Source of the DNA: Nonomuraea dietziae | GTDB lineage: Bacteria > Actinomycetota > Actinomycetes > Streptosporangiales > Streptosporangiaceae | Direction: 5' to 3' | NCBI RefSeq assembly: GCF_014195505.1 | Contig: NZ_JACIBV010000001.1 | Location: 620,001-684,000, forward strand | Length of the DNA: 64,000 nucleotides | In this document: positions 7,905-16,368 of the stretch, in pieces | Position numbering within the stretch: position 1 is the stretch's first letter | Layout of the letters: the number at the start of each line of letters is the position of its first letter | The notes under the pieces: generated by a model | The model's database searches: none | Seen by the model: only the letters and a program-made list of their open reading frames with translations | Told to the model about the DNA's origin: nothing | Position numbers and translations under genes: made by a program

Positions 7905-7957
7905 TTGACATGGTTTGCATTACCAACCATTATGAAGGTAGTTGGTAAAACAAACCA
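7905..7957 (+). promoter_or_regulatory. Oxidoreductase promoter with MarR operators O2 and O3
   Basis: TTGACA (7905-7910), 17 bp and CATTAT (7928-7933) form a good promoter. O2, TGGTTTG-CATTA-CCAACCA (7911-7929), fills the spacer. O3, TAGTTGG-TAAAA-CAAACCA (7939-7957), covers the transcription start. Both match the O1 half-sites with one or two changes. GGGAGG at 7962-7967 is the ribosome binding site for the ATG at 7974. Confidence 0.78.
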
Positions 7958-7973
7958 TTTCTGGGAGGCCACC

Positions 7974-8927
7974 ATGCACGCTGCCGTCATCTCGGCAGCC
8001 GACGCCCCGCCGGTCTATCGCGACCACCCCTACCCCGCGCCACGCCACGGCGACGAGATGGTCGTTGAGGTCCTGGCGGCCGGCCTGCACCATCTGACCA
8101 GGGCCAAGGCGAACGGCTCGCACTACTCCAGCAGCGGCGGCTATCCGCTCGTCCCCGGCGTCGACGGCGTGGTGCGCGACCAGGAGGGCAACCTTCGCTA
8201 CGTGGCCCTGGACGACACCCCTCTGGGGACGTTCGCCGACCGCACCCTCATCGACCCTCACCGCAGCGTGATCCTGCCCGACGGCATCGACCCCGTGAAG
8301 ATCGCCGCCGCGATGAACCCGGCCATGTCGTCCTGGGTCGCGCTGCGCCGGCGCGTCGACTTCCACGCCGGTCAGCGCGTCCTCGTCCTCGGCGCCACCG
8401 GCAACGCCGGACGGATGGCGGTCCAGATCGCCAAGCTGTTCGGCGCCGGCCAGGTCATCGCCGTCGGCCGCGACACCACCCGCCTGAAGGCGCTGAGCGC
8501 GCTCGGCGCCGACGAGACGATCACTTTCGACCAGATCGGCCACGCCGCCGACGTCGACGTGGTCATCGATTACGTGTGGGGTGAACCCGCCGCCGACGCC
8601 ATGATGGCGATGCTCACCGCTCGCTCCGACCGCACCGCCCCGCTGGCCTGGATCCAGATCGGATCCCTCGCCGGCCAGACCGCGCCGGTCCCCTCCGTGG
8701 CACTGCGCTCGGCCCGCCTGCAGATCGTCGGCAGCGGCATCGGCTCGGTCCCCGCCCGGGACTTCCTCGCCGAGCTGCCGGAGCTGGCCTCAGCGGTGGC
8801 CGCGGGCGCGATCGACGTACGGGCCCGGACCGTGCCCCTCGCCCAGGTCGCGCAGGCGTGGACCGCCGAGACCGACGACCGCATCGTTGTCGTCCCCCAG
8901 CCGTCACCTTCGAGGAGAAAGCCATGA
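7974..8927 (+). CDS. Quinone oxidoreductase-like MDR dehydrogenase
   Basis: A 317-residue medium-chain dehydrogenase/reductase. An N-terminal GroES-like fold (P-G-V-D-G-V-V) is followed by a Rossmann domain with V-L-V-L-G-A-T-G-N-A-G and V-I-A-V-G-R-D for NADPH. The structural and catalytic zinc cysteines of alcohol dehydrogenases are absent, which fits the zinc-free quinone oxidoreductase branch. Strong ribosome binding site (GGGAGG). The stop overlaps the next start (ATGA), so the flavoprotein is co-transcribed. Repression by the adjacent MarR through O2 and O3 is strongly suggested. Confidence 0.86.
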   Translation: MHAAVISAADAPPVYRDHPYPAPRHGDEMVVEVLAAGLHHLTRAKANGSHYSSSGGYPLVPGVDGVVRDQEGNLRYVALDDTPLGTFADRTLIDPHRSVILPDGIDPVKIAAAMNPAMSSWVALRRRVDFHAGQRVLVLGATGNAGRMAVQIAKLFGAGQVIAVGRDTTRLKALSALGADETITFDQIGHAADVDVVIDYVWGEPAADAMMAMLTARSDRTAPLAWIQIGSLAGQTAPVPSVALRSARLQIVGSGIGSVPARDFLAELPELASAVAAGAIDVRARTVPLAQVAQAWTAETDDRIVVVPQPSPSRRKP

Positions 8928-10141
8928 CTTCACCGAGCAGCAGGAGACGGGCCCTGGTCGTCGGCCTCGGCGCCAGCGGCATCGCCACGGCGATCGGCCT
9001 TCGGCGCATCGGCTGGGATCCCGTCATCGTGGAGAGAGCGCCGGGCCGCCGATCGGGTGGCTACTTTGTCGTGTTGTTCGGCGCCGGCCAGGCCGCCGCG
9101 CGACGACTCGGCATCCTCGACGCCATCCCCGACCGATCGCCGCCCGGCGGCATCACCTACACGGTGGACCGCGCCGGCGTCCGCAAACCCGGCCTGGGGT
9201 TCGGGGACCTGCCGGTTGCGCCCCGCATGATGCTGCGCGGCGACGTGGAACGCGCCGCCTTCGCCGCGCTCCCACACGACGTGGAGATCCGCTACGCGAC
9301 GACCCCCACCCGCATCGAGCAGGACGCCTCTGGCGTCGAGGTGACGCTCGAACGCGACGGTGAATCCGTGACCGAGCGATTCGACCTCGTCGTGGGCGCC
9401 GATGGGCTGCGGTCCACGGTCCGGCGCCTCGTCTTCGGCCCGCACGACAGATATCTGCATCGGCTCGGCTACATGATCGCGGCGACGACGCTGCCTGGCC
9501 CGGTCGGCGGGCTCTCGCCGCACGAGGGGGCGGGTCTCCTCGAGCCCGGCCGGGCCATGTGGGTCTTCCCGTTCGCCGACCACCCGCCCACCGTGCTCTT
9601 CTCGTACCGTACCGACGACGTCGACGCCGAGTTCACCGGCCGGCCCGTCGAGCGGGTCCGTGCCGCGTATGGGCCTCAGCCCACGGGCCGGCTGCTCGGC
9701 GAGGCGCTTGACGCGCTCGACGCCGCCGACGAGTTCTTGTTCGACTCGGTGGAGCAGCCCCGCATGGACGCCTGGTCGCGCGGCCGGGTGGTGCTGGTCG
9801 GCGGCTCCGCGTGGTGTCCCAGTCTGTACGCCGCCATGGGGGTCTCCGCCGGACTCGCCGGAGCCGACCTGCTCGGCAGCATGCTGGACCGTCACCCCGG
9901 CGACATCCGCGGCGCTCTGCGCGCCTGGGAGGCACAGCTCCGCCCGCACATGTCGTATTACCAGGCCAACGGCGTCGAACAGCGATATTTTGTCACTCCC
10001 GGTAACCAACGGCAGATCGCCCTCCGGCCGATCATGGCGCGCAGCCTCCGGCTCCCAGTGATCGGCAACGCCTTGCGCTCCTTGCGAAGCGGCAGCAAGT
10101 CCATCCGGCAAAGGGAACTGGACATCGCCCACGCCGGCTGA
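8924..10141 (+). CDS. FAD-dependent oxidoreductase (aromatic hydroxylase-like)
   Basis: A 405-residue class A flavoprotein with an N-terminal Rossmann motif L-V-V-G-L-G-A-S-G-I (Gly14, Gly16, Gly19) and the D-G motif D-L-V-V-G-A-D-G-L-R-S-T. The usual second FAD motif G-D-A-A is replaced by V-L-V-G-G-S-A-W-C-P, so the aspartate that contacts the ribityl chain is missing. Activity may be altered, or the family tolerates this change. GAGGAGAAAG precedes the ATG at 8924. It overlaps the quinone oxidoreductase gene by 4 bp and shares its MarR-controlled promoter. Confidence 0.85.
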   Translation: MTSPSSRRRALVVGLGASGIATAIGLRRIGWDPVIVERAPGRRSGGYFVVLFGAGQAAARRLGILDAIPDRSPPGGITYTVDRAGVRKPGLGFGDLPVAPRMMLRGDVERAAFAALPHDVEIRYATTPTRIEQDASGVEVTLERDGESVTERFDLVVGADGLRSTVRRLVFGPHDRYLHRLGYMIAATTLPGPVGGLSPHEGAGLLEPGRAMWVFPFADHPPTVLFSYRTDDVDAEFTGRPVERVRAAYGPQPTGRLLGEALDALDAADEFLFDSVEQPRMDAWSRGRVVLVGGSAWCPSLYAAMGVSAGLAGADLLGSMLDRHPGDIRGALRAWEAQLRPHMSYYQANGVEQRYFVTPGNQRQIALRPIMARSLRLPVIGNALRSLRSGSKSIRQRELDIAHAG

Positions 10142-10970
10142 CAAGTGCCCGTTCCGGTGACGCCCGCCCGGACAGCGTTCGCGAGTTCGCGCTCGTAGCC
10201 ATGGGTAGCACCGAAAGCGGATCATCGCCTGCGGCTGGGACCCCACCGGTCGGCGGCCCTGCCTCGGACCCCTGGCCACCAGCGCATGGATTCTTCGCTC
10301 GCCCTGACGCTCAACCGCCGCCCGGCCATCCAGGAGGATCCGGCGGCGGAGGTGGAGGCTCTGGGGGCCCCGTTCCGTCCTCGGCCATGCCATGAACGCT
10401 ATGAAGAGGTGGTGGAACGATCGAGAGCACGATCGCGTGCCCAGAGGTAACGGAATCCCACCACCTGTGTCAGAGCATCGGCCTGCCGAGATGACGAACC
10501 TGATCGGCTCGTAGGGGTCCCGGCAGTAATCGAACCCTGTAATGGGGCCGGGGGACACCGCCTACATCAGGCGGGTAGACCGCAAGCTGATCGACTCGAC
10601 ATGAACTGCTGACGTCTACCACCCGTGATCCGCCCCGGGGCCAAGCGGCGGGTCTCCGGGCTGGGGGTAGACGCGTGCTCTGACGCGGCGGGGCCACGTC
10701 ACCGGGGTTGAGCCAGGCCGGTGTTGACCTCGATGCGATCCCGTGGGGTCGGGTCGGTCCCGTTTGGCGTCCGTGGCTGTCCGTCCCTGGCCAGCGCGTG
10801 GCCCAACTTCGGACGAGTGCGTCCGAGCCTCTGTTGGACACCCGATCGCAGTGGCTTTGCTGAGCCTAACGCCCGGTCGGCAACGACCCAGGGCGGGAAG
10901 GCCGCCACCTGATCCCCTGCATGAGGCAGGCAGACAGGACGGCCGGCGAACCTGAACAGGAGCTCACGTC
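10142..10970. other. 829-bp gap without a supported gene
   Basis: Open frames on both strands here lack ribosome binding sites and conserved motifs. A Gly/Ser-rich reading on the plus strand near 10330-10370 is probably a GC-coding accident. Arms AGGTGGTGG (near 10406) and CCACCACCT form a widely spaced inverted repeat around 10403-10466. The last 60 bp hold the leader of the secreted protein gene. The segment may contain decayed coding DNA, but nothing can be named. Confidence 0.4.
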
Positions 10971-11291
10971 ATGTCAGTCAAAACCAAGAAGCTGTCCCAG
11001 GTCACCCTGCTGAGCACCCTTGCGGCCATCAGCGCCACGCTGCTCACCACAGGCCCGGCGACCGCCAACGCGGCGGGCACCGTCCACGAGCGCAGTCACG
11101 TGGCTGCCGCCTGCGGCCTTTACCGGGACGGCGACGCGGCCCAGTACAAGAACTGCTCCGGCGCCGGCGAGAACATCTTCGTGACCTACCTGCTGGGCGG
11201 GAACACCTATTTTTGTGTGCCAGCGGGAGAGACGAGGTACGTCGGCAGGTGGAGCAACGTGTTCAGGGTGTACAACCGGGGCGGCTGTTGA
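10971..11291 (+). CDS. Small secreted cysteine-rich protein (DUF6355-like)
   Basis: A 106-residue protein with a clear Sec signal peptide: K-T-K-K, a hydrophobic core, and A-T-A-N-A as likely cleavage site near residue 34. The mature part is about 70 residues with four cysteines (C-G-L-Y, K-N-C-S, Y-F-C-V and the C-terminal Cys), enough for two disulfides, and many aromatic residues. The C-G-L-Y-R-D-G...Y...C layout resembles DUF6355, small extracytoplasmic proteins sometimes found near natural-product genes. AGGAG lies 8 nt before the ATG. Function unknown. Confidence 0.75.
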   Translation: MSVKTKKLSQVTLLSTLAAISATLLTTGPATANAAGTVHERSHVAAACGLYRDGDAAQYKNCSGAGENIFVTYLLGGNTYFCVPAGETRYVGRWSNVFRVYNRGGC

Positions 11292-11493
11292 CACCATCCG
11301 CCACTGCCGCGCCCTCGGAAGCGTGCTGGGCACCCTGTTCACCGCCATGACCACCGGCGTCCTCGAGTCCCGGGCGAGTCGATCCGCACCGCTCTCCTGG
11401 CCCGCCATCAAGGTCTGACGGCCACATGAGCCCGCGTCGCGTGCGGACCTGATGGGGCGGCCCTCACCCCGGAACCGGCCGGCACGCGGGGAG

Positions 11494-11538
11494 AAGGGTG
11501 TCGACGTCTGTCGTCACGAACAGATCGTCGACACCCTT
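11494..11538. terminator. Strong hairpin, possible bidirectional terminator
   Basis: Arms 11494-11511 and 11520-11538 (AAGGGTGTCGACG and complement, plus a second block CTGT/ACAG) pair over 18 bp with one bulged base and an 8-nt loop. It lies between the secreted protein gene and the convergent HAD gene. There is no long T-run, so a factor-assisted terminator or a mobile-element end are both possible. The rest of 11292-11671 shows no supported gene. Confidence 0.5.
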
Positions 11539-11671
11539 TCTCTGTTCCCGCAGCCGAACGACTGAGAACTCAGGCACCCAGGCGTCCGGTATGTGTCCCG
11601 CCATGCTCCCGATCACACACCGCCGCAGCGGGCTCAGTGACGTCGACCGGGCCCGCACGCTCGCGCATCCC

Positions 11672-12319
11672 TCAGAGCACGCCGACCACCAGGACGTCCC
11701 CCTCGACGGAGACGCGAAGGTGGCTCAGGTCCGGCACGTGCGCGACGGTGAGGTCCCGACGGTCCTCGAGGGCGGGGCCGACGCCCACGCAGTCCATGCC
11801 GGCGGCCCCCGCGGCCCTGGCGCCGGCCTCGGCGTCCTCCACGACCAGGCAGTGCCGCGTGCCGCGGCCGAGCAGCTGCGCGGCCCACTGGTAGCCGGTC
11901 GGGTCGGGCTTGCCCACCGGCACGTCCTCCGCGCCGAGCAGAAGCGTGGGCGCGGGGAGCTCCGCCGCGCGCAGGCGCGCGGCGGCGACCGCGCGCGTGC
12001 CCGAGGTCACCACGGCCCACAGCGTGGACGGCAGCGCGGCCAGCAGCTCAGCGGCGCCGGGCAGCCCTCGCAGCCCCGCCGTGTCGCGTTCCTCCGTGGC
12101 CACGATGCGTGCGGTCTCGGCCTCGGCGTCCAGGTGCGGCGCCAGCAACCGGATCAGGTCGATGTCGCGACGACCGTGCGACAGCGCCACCGCCTCGTCG
12201 CCGTCCAGGCCGTGCTCGGCCGCCCATTCCCGCAGGATGCGCTCGATCACGCCCAGCGAGTCGACCAGCACGCCGTCCAGATCGAACAACATCGCTTCGT
12301 ACTTCCCTGACCACTTCAT
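11672..12319 (-). CDS. HAD-superfamily phosphatase (subfamily IA)
   Basis: A 215-residue HAD hydrolase. Motif I is M-L-F-D-L-D-G-V-L-V-D-S (nucleophile Asp and general acid Asp), motif II V-V-T-S-G-T, motif III K-P-D-P in V-G-K-P-D-P-T-G-Y, and motif IV V-V-E-D-A-E-A-G. A cap domain lies between motifs I and II. This is the layout of sugar-phosphate phosphatases such as phosphoglycolate or glycerol-phosphate phosphatase. It is divergent from an XRE-cupin regulator gene, with only 55 bp between the starts, so joint control is likely. Exact substrate unknown. Confidence 0.88.
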   Translation of the reverse strand: MKWSGKYEAMLFDLDGVLVDSLGVIERILREWAAEHGLDGDEAVALSHGRRDIDLIRLLAPHLDAEAETARIVATEERDTAGLRGLPGAAELLAALPSTLWAVVTSGTRAVAAARLRAAELPAPTLLLGAEDVPVGKPDPTGYQWAAQLLGRGTRHCLVVEDAEAGARAAGAAGMDCVGVGPALEDRRDLTVAHVPDLSHLRVSVEGDVLVVGVL

Positions 12320-12374
12320 GCCTGTCACACTATTGTGGACGTCAATATCAGTATCTTGGCATGGGGGCGAGATC

Positions 12375-12956
12375 GTGGACATCGTCGAAGAGGTCGGCCA
12401 GACCCTCGCCGCCAACCTGCGCGCCGCCCGCGGACTGCGTGGCTGGCGGCTGGACGACCTGGCCGCGGCCAGCGGAGTGAGCCGCGGGATGATCCACCAG
12501 ATCGAGACCGCTCGCACGCACCCCAGCGTGGCGACCCTGGCCCGGCTGTGCCACGCCCTGAAGATCCCGATCAGCGAGCTGGTGGAGACGCCCACGCAAC
12601 TCGGCTCGCTCGCCCGTCGCGCCGACGCCCTCGTCTCCCGGCACGGTCGCAGCACCACCGCGCTCCTGGTCGGCGACGGCCGCCACGAGCTGTGGGAGCA
12701 CACACTCCACCCCGGCGACGCGATCCACGACACCGGACACCCGGCCGGCACCAAGGAGCTCATCCACGTCACCGAGGGCGTCCTCCAGGTCGACATCGGC
12801 GGCGCCACCTTCGTCGTCCCGGCCCTCGACGCCCTCTCCCTGCGTGGCGACCGGCCGCACACCTATCGCGCCGCCGAGGACCGGACGACGCGCTGCACCG
12901 TCGTGGTGATCTACATCGGCGCACACGACGGCCGCTATCCCAGAACAGCGCAGTGA
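12375..12956 (+). CDS. XRE-family regulator with cupin domain
   Basis: A 193-residue protein. The helix-turn-helix of the Cro/CI (XRE) type occupies residues about 10-65 (L-R-G-W-R-L-D-D-L-A-A-A-S-G-V-S-R-G-M-I). A small cupin beta-barrel occupies about 100-185 (H-P-G-D-A-I-H-D-T, then R-P-H-T-Y-R), probably binding a small ligand. GTG 12375 is preceded by GGGGGCGAG; the open frame continues further upstream but that part is antisense to the HAD gene. It probably regulates the divergent HAD phosphatase gene. Confidence 0.85.
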   Translation: MDIVEEVGQTLAANLRAARGLRGWRLDDLAAASGVSRGMIHQIETARTHPSVATLARLCHALKIPISELVETPTQLGSLARRADALVSRHGRSTTALLVGDGRHELWEHTLHPGDAIHDTGHPAGTKELIHVTEGVLQVDIGGATFVVPALDALSLRGDRPHTYRAAEDRTTRCTVVVIYIGAHDGRYPRTAQ

Positions 12957-12981
12957 CGCCTTCCGGGTGCGGGCGGACGTC

Positions 12982-14226
12982 TCAGCGGCGGGCGAAGAGC
13001 GGCTCCCACGAGCCGGGTTTCTGGCTGTTCTGCCGGAACCCGGTGAGCGGCACCGCCTGCCTGCCGTCGACGCTCACCAGCAGCAGGCGGTTGCGGAACT
13101 CGCTGACCTCGCAACCGGCCGAGCCCTTGAGCTCGCACGCCCACGTGATCAGGTGGTCGTCACCGGACCAGGCGATGGCCTGCTCGATCCAGTGCCCCGC
13201 GACGGGCTTGAGCGGAGTGATCGCGCCGGAGGAGGTGTCCCGTACCGCCGCGATCGCGCTCCTGTCAGGGCTGTGGATGGCCGAGAAACGGCCAGTGGGC
13301 GAGAGTCCGGCCTCCTGGCCGGTGTCGGCCGGGTCCGGCGGGGCCGCGTGCGGTCTGCCCTCCAGGTCGTAGAACCGCCTGGGGGGCGGCGAGGACTCGC
13401 TGCCGGTGTCCCAGTCCCAGATCAGGGTTCCGTCGTCGCTCCAGTGCAGGTCCACGCTCCGGCCCCAGGCGTCGCCGCCGGCCGGGAGCGGGCGGAAGAA
13501 CGCTTGACCGGCGGCCACGTCCACGACGGAGAAGCCGGTGCGCGTGACGGGGACGATCTCTCTCGACGAGCCGTCCTCGTCGAACACGCCTTGCTCGTTG
13601 GGGTTGGCGGCGTAGCTGACGAGCAGCAGCTTCCGGCCGTCGGGGGACCACTTGAGCTGGGAGGCGGGCTGCTCGAGGTCGATCCACCGCACCTGGCCTT
13701 CCGGCCCCAGCAGGCCGACCCGGCGGGCCTGGGCCTCCTCCAGCACCGCGACGTGTCCGCCGGCCGCCACGTCGACGGCGGCCCACGGGGTCTTCTCGTA
13801 GGTCGCCGAGTCGGGGTTGTAGAGGTACCAGGTCTGCTTGAGGATCTGCCGGGTGTCCGAGATCTTCTCGTTGTCCCAGGTGTAGTAGGCGTACATGGCC
13901 GTCTTCTCGGTCGCCACCAGCTTGGTGGGCGGCGTGGCGTCCGGGTCGGCCGACACCTCCGGAGGTCCCGTCAGGGAGATCGCGGGATCGTCGGCGGGCT
14001 TCCCCTCCGCGAGGATGACACCGGCCTCGCCACCGCTTGGCTGCACCAGGGCCGGCACGGTGAGAGCGGTCGCCACGACGGTCGCGGTGGCCCCTGCCAT
14101 CACCGCGAACGCCCTGACCCGGCTACGCCTGCGCCTGCGGAGCGCCCGATCGGCGAGCCCCTGCGGCACCGTGGCCTCCTCGGCCCACCGGCCGAGGGTG
14201 TCCTTCACGACATCGTCGATCTTCAC
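12982..14226 (-). CDS. Membrane protein with extracytoplasmic beta-propeller, sigma-factor partner
   Basis: A 414-residue protein. The first 35 residues are cytosolic and end in a very basic stretch (R-R-R-R-R-S-R-V-R). One transmembrane helix follows (about 38-58), then a large outer domain with repeated W-S-x-D-G-R / W-S-D-D-G-T-L-I-W-D blades typical of WD40-like (PD40) propellers. GTG 14226 overlaps the sigma-factor stop (GTGA), so the two genes are translationally coupled. This layout, with a short cytosolic tail next to an ECF sigma gene, suggests an anti-sigma or sensor role, although no zinc anti-sigma motif is visible. Confidence 0.75.
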   Translation of the reverse strand: MKIDDVVKDTLGRWAEEATVPQGLADRALRRRRRSRVRAFAVMAGATATVVATALTVPALVQPSGGEAGVILAEGKPADDPAISLTGPPEVSADPDATPPTKLVATEKTAMYAYYTWDNEKISDTRQILKQTWYLYNPDSATYEKTPWAAVDVAAGGHVAVLEEAQARRVGLLGPEGQVRWIDLEQPASQLKWSPDGRKLLLVSYAANPNEQGVFDEDGSSREIVPVTRTGFSVVDVAAGQAFFRPLPAGGDAWGRSVDLHWSDDGTLIWDWDTGSESSPPPRRFYDLEGRPHAAPPDPADTGQEAGLSPTGRFSAIHSPDRSAIAAVRDTSSGAITPLKPVAGHWIEQAIAWSGDDHLITWACELKGSAGCEVSEFRNRLLLVSVDGRQAVPLTGFRQNSQKPGSWEPLFARR

Positions 14227-14744
14227 GCCATCGCCTCCCCAATGATCTTGTACGGCTCGGCCAGCTCTGGCGCCAGGACCCGGAGCCTGGCCAGCGAACG
14301 ATGGGTGGTGCTGCGCACAGTGCCCACGGAGCAGCCCAGAACCGCCGCGACCTCGGCCTCCGGCAGATCCTCGAAGTAGCGCAGGACCAGCACCGCCCGC
14401 TGCCTGGGCGCCAGCTTGGCCAGCGCGCGCCGGACGACGATGCCCACCTCGACGGCGTGCGTCGCGTCCTGGACGGCCCACTCAGGCGGCTCGGCGACCG
14501 TGGTCTCCCGGCGGAACGCCCCCCGGCGCCACCAGGAGATCTGCTGGCGGTACATCACCTGACGCACGTACGCCTCGGGCGCGTCCACGGCGTGCCACCT
14601 GGCGACCGTTTTGGCCAGGGCCGTCTGGAGCAGGTCCTCCGCCGCGTGCTGGTCACCGCCGGCCAGCAGGAACGCCAGGCGCATCAACGCGGGGGAGCGC
14701 GCCGAAACGAAGTCGCGGAAACGTCGCTCTTCTGCGGCGTCCAC
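14223..14744 (-). CDS. SigE-family ECF RNA polymerase sigma factor
   Basis: A 173-residue two-domain sigma factor. Region 2 includes F-R-D-F-V-S-A-R-S-P-A-L-M-R-L-A and A-A-E-D-L-L-Q-T-A. Region 4 includes L-A-P-R-Q-R-A-V-L-V-L-R-Y-F and L-G-C-S-V-G-T-V-R-S. This matches the actinobacterial SigE family. I chose GTG 14744 because GGAGG lies 5 nt before it; the GTG 12 nt upstream has that GGAGG inside its own codons. It is coupled to the downstream membrane propeller protein, which probably controls its activity. Confidence 0.85.
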   Translation of the reverse strand: MDAAEERRFRDFVSARSPALMRLAFLLAGGDQHAAEDLLQTALAKTVARWHAVDAPEAYVRQVMYRQQISWWRRGAFRRETTVAEPPEWAVQDATHAVEVGIVVRRALAKLAPRQRAVLVLRYFEDLPEAEVAAVLGCSVGTVRSTTHRSLARLRVLAPELAEPYKIIGEAMA

Positions 14745-14799
14745 GATCACCTCCACAGTTCGGTTGTCGCCCTTGAGACGCTCCCGGAGGGATGACGCT

Positions 14800-15055
14800 A
14801 TGCCTCGGCCCCGGCTTTTCCCCGGATCGTCGCCACCGCGGCCCTCGCGGCGACGGGATGCGCGTCAATCGCGGTCGGTGGCGTTGACATCGCAGCCGGA
14901 GCTTCCCCGTCCGGGAGGTGGGCTACGGGCCGCCGAAACCGGCGTCGGGCGGCCGATCTCGATGCTTCCGTCGCTCTCCCGATCGAGCTCGACGCAGCCG
15001 AGGACGTACCCGAGGAGGGCCACGGCCAGCCCGTCGAGGGGGAGCAGGTGCGTCG
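14800..15055 (+). pseudogene. Possible frameshifted lipoprotein gene
   Basis: GGAGG (14786-14790) precedes the ATG at 14800, which reads M-P-R-P-R-L-F-P. After a one-base shift at the TTTTCCCC run, the sequence continues R-I-V-A-T-A-A-L-A-A-T-G-C-A-S, a convincing lipoprotein signal with lipobox. The following acidic stretch has no recognisable domain and runs into the convergent GbsR/MarR gene. This may be a decayed lipoprotein gene or a coincidence of GC-rich codons. Confidence 0.3.
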
Positions 15056-15517
15056 TCAGGTCTGGGCGGGTCCGGATTGCTGCCGGCGGTACCTGGCGAG
15101 CATCTGGCTGCCGACGTCGACATAGCTGGTGAACAGTCCAATCACCTCGTGGAGTCGCTCCTGTGCCGGACCTGGATTCACCAGGGCCTCGCCCTCGCGC
15201 AGGGCGGCTATCAGGGTTCTGGCCCGCACCTGGCTGGCCTCCAGCAGCGACTCGATTCCTCCAGTGGCTTCGACCAGGAGCCGCCGGCTGCCGGGCTGTG
15301 GGATCACCTTGGCCAGTCCCCAGGAATCCAGTTGCCGCACCGCGGTGCTCACCGCCCCCTTGCTCAGGGCGAGCTCGGCAGCGATCGTGTCGAGAGAGAG
15401 CGGCTGCTCACTGAGGAGCAGCAGCCCGTAGGTGCGCCCTGTCGCGTGCGGCAGGTTCCACGAGGCCAGCAGGTCACCCACCGAGGTGATGAACGTCTGC
15501 CGCCCGTCCGCGCTCAT
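15056..15517 (-). CDS. GbsR/MarR-type regulator
   Basis: A 153-residue winged-helix protein with the GbsR-like start (A-T-G-R-T-Y-G-L-L-L-L-S) and recognition helix L-S-K-G-A-V-S-T-A-V-R-Q-L. Its start overlaps the stop of the hydrolase gene (ATGA), making a two-gene operon. A palindrome at 16331-16352, on top of the hydrolase start, is the obvious autoregulatory operator. Confidence 0.85.
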   Translation of the reverse strand: MSADGRQTFITSVGDLLASWNLPHATGRTYGLLLLSEQPLSLDTIAAELALSKGAVSTAVRQLDSWGLAKVIPQPGSRRLLVEATGGIESLLEASQVRARTLIAALREGEALVNPGPAQERLHEVIGLFTSYVDVGSQMLARYRRQQSGPAQT

Positions 15518-16332
15518 CGCTGTGCCTGGTTCGGGGCCGGGATCGTGCGCAGGAACGCGTCGATCGCCTCATTGACCGCCTGAGGGTCGTCCTGGTTGGC
15601 GATATGGCCTGCGCCGGGGATGACGACCTCCTCGATGCCTTCGGTCTCGGCCCATCGGGGCATGGCCGAGGCGATGTTGCCGGTGCGGTCCTGCGCGCCG
15701 CGTATCAGGCACAGCGGCACTGGGGTGCGATAGCCGGGGTCAGGGGAGAGGAACGCGACGGTTGCCCGCCACACCTGGACGAACTCCTGCTTCGACAACT
15801 GGCCGAAGGCCCGTCGGGCATCGGCCTGCGCGTGCGGGGTGATCGCGGAGGCTTTGGCCATCAGCCGCGGAAGGTCCTTGGCCGGCATCGTCGACAGCAT
15901 CGGCGCGGCCGCCTTCACCAGCAGGCGTTCCTTCCAGGACAACGGTGCCGCGTTGGGCGTCGCGCCGATGACGATCAGGGCGCGGGCGAGGTCGGGATGC
16001 CGCTGGACGACGGCTTGGCTGAGGTTGCCACCGAGGGACTGTCCCACGAGCACCGGCCGGTCCAGCGCCAGGTGCTCGATGAGCGCGCGCAGGTCCGCGA
16101 TCGCCTGCTCGGCGGTGAACCGGACACCGGCCGAGCGCGAGAGGCCGTGGCCGCGCATGTCCCAGGTGACGACGCGATACCCCCGGGCCTGCAGGTAGTC
16201 CCGTTGGTCGTCGAACATCACGTGGTCGGCCCCGGCCCCGTGGGAGAACACCAGCGGAAGGCCGCCGCTGCCGCTGTCGGCGTAGCGCAGGTCGCAGCCG
16301 CGGACAGAAAGCACGGACGGTAGATTCACCAT
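15514..16332 (-). CDS. Alpha/beta hydrolase
   Basis: A 272-residue cytosolic alpha/beta hydrolase: oxyanion motif F-S-H-G-A-G-A-D, the strand W-D-M-R-G-H-G-L-S, nucleophile elbow V-G-Q-S-L-G-G, acid in I-R-G-A-Q-D-R and histidine in G-A-G-H-I-A-N-Q. It resembles 3-oxoadipate enol-lactonase or haloperoxidase-like hydrolases, but the substrate cannot be told. The TATATT box lies 6 nt before the ATG, so translation is probably leaderless. Co-transcribed with the GbsR-like gene. Confidence 0.87.
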   Translation of the reverse strand: MVNLPSVLSVRGCDLRYADSGSGGLPLVFSHGAGADHVMFDDQRDYLQARGYRVVTWDMRGHGLSRSAGVRFTAEQAIADLRALIEHLALDRPVLVGQSLGGNLSQAVVQRHPDLARALIVIGATPNAAPLSWKERLLVKAAAPMLSTMPAKDLPRLMAKASAITPHAQADARRAFGQLSKQEFVQVWRATVAFLSPDPGYRTPVPLCLIRGAQDRTGNIASAMPRWAETEGIEEVVIPGAGHIANQDDPQAVNEAIDAFLRTIPAPNQAQR

Positions 16333-16352
16333 GTTCTAAATATAGTGAACAT
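16331..16352. promoter_or_regulatory. Operator palindrome over the hydrolase start
   Basis: ATGTTC-N10-GAACAT, with an AT-rich centre that contains the minus-strand -10 box (TATATT, 16339-16344). Its position over promoter and start codon fits repression by the GbsR-like protein of the same operon. Confidence 0.65.
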
Positions 16353-16368
16353 CTGGTAAGTGGATGCT

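Noticed and set aside
10201..10395. Small plus-strand frame with a Gly/Ser linker-like stretch
   Set aside because: No start signal, no domain; the Gly-rich run follows from GGC/GGA-rich DNA.
11910..12374. N-terminal extension of the XRE-cupin frame
   Set aside because: It lies antisense to the HAD phosphatase; the family starts at the helix-turn-helix and GTG 12375 has a ribosome binding site.
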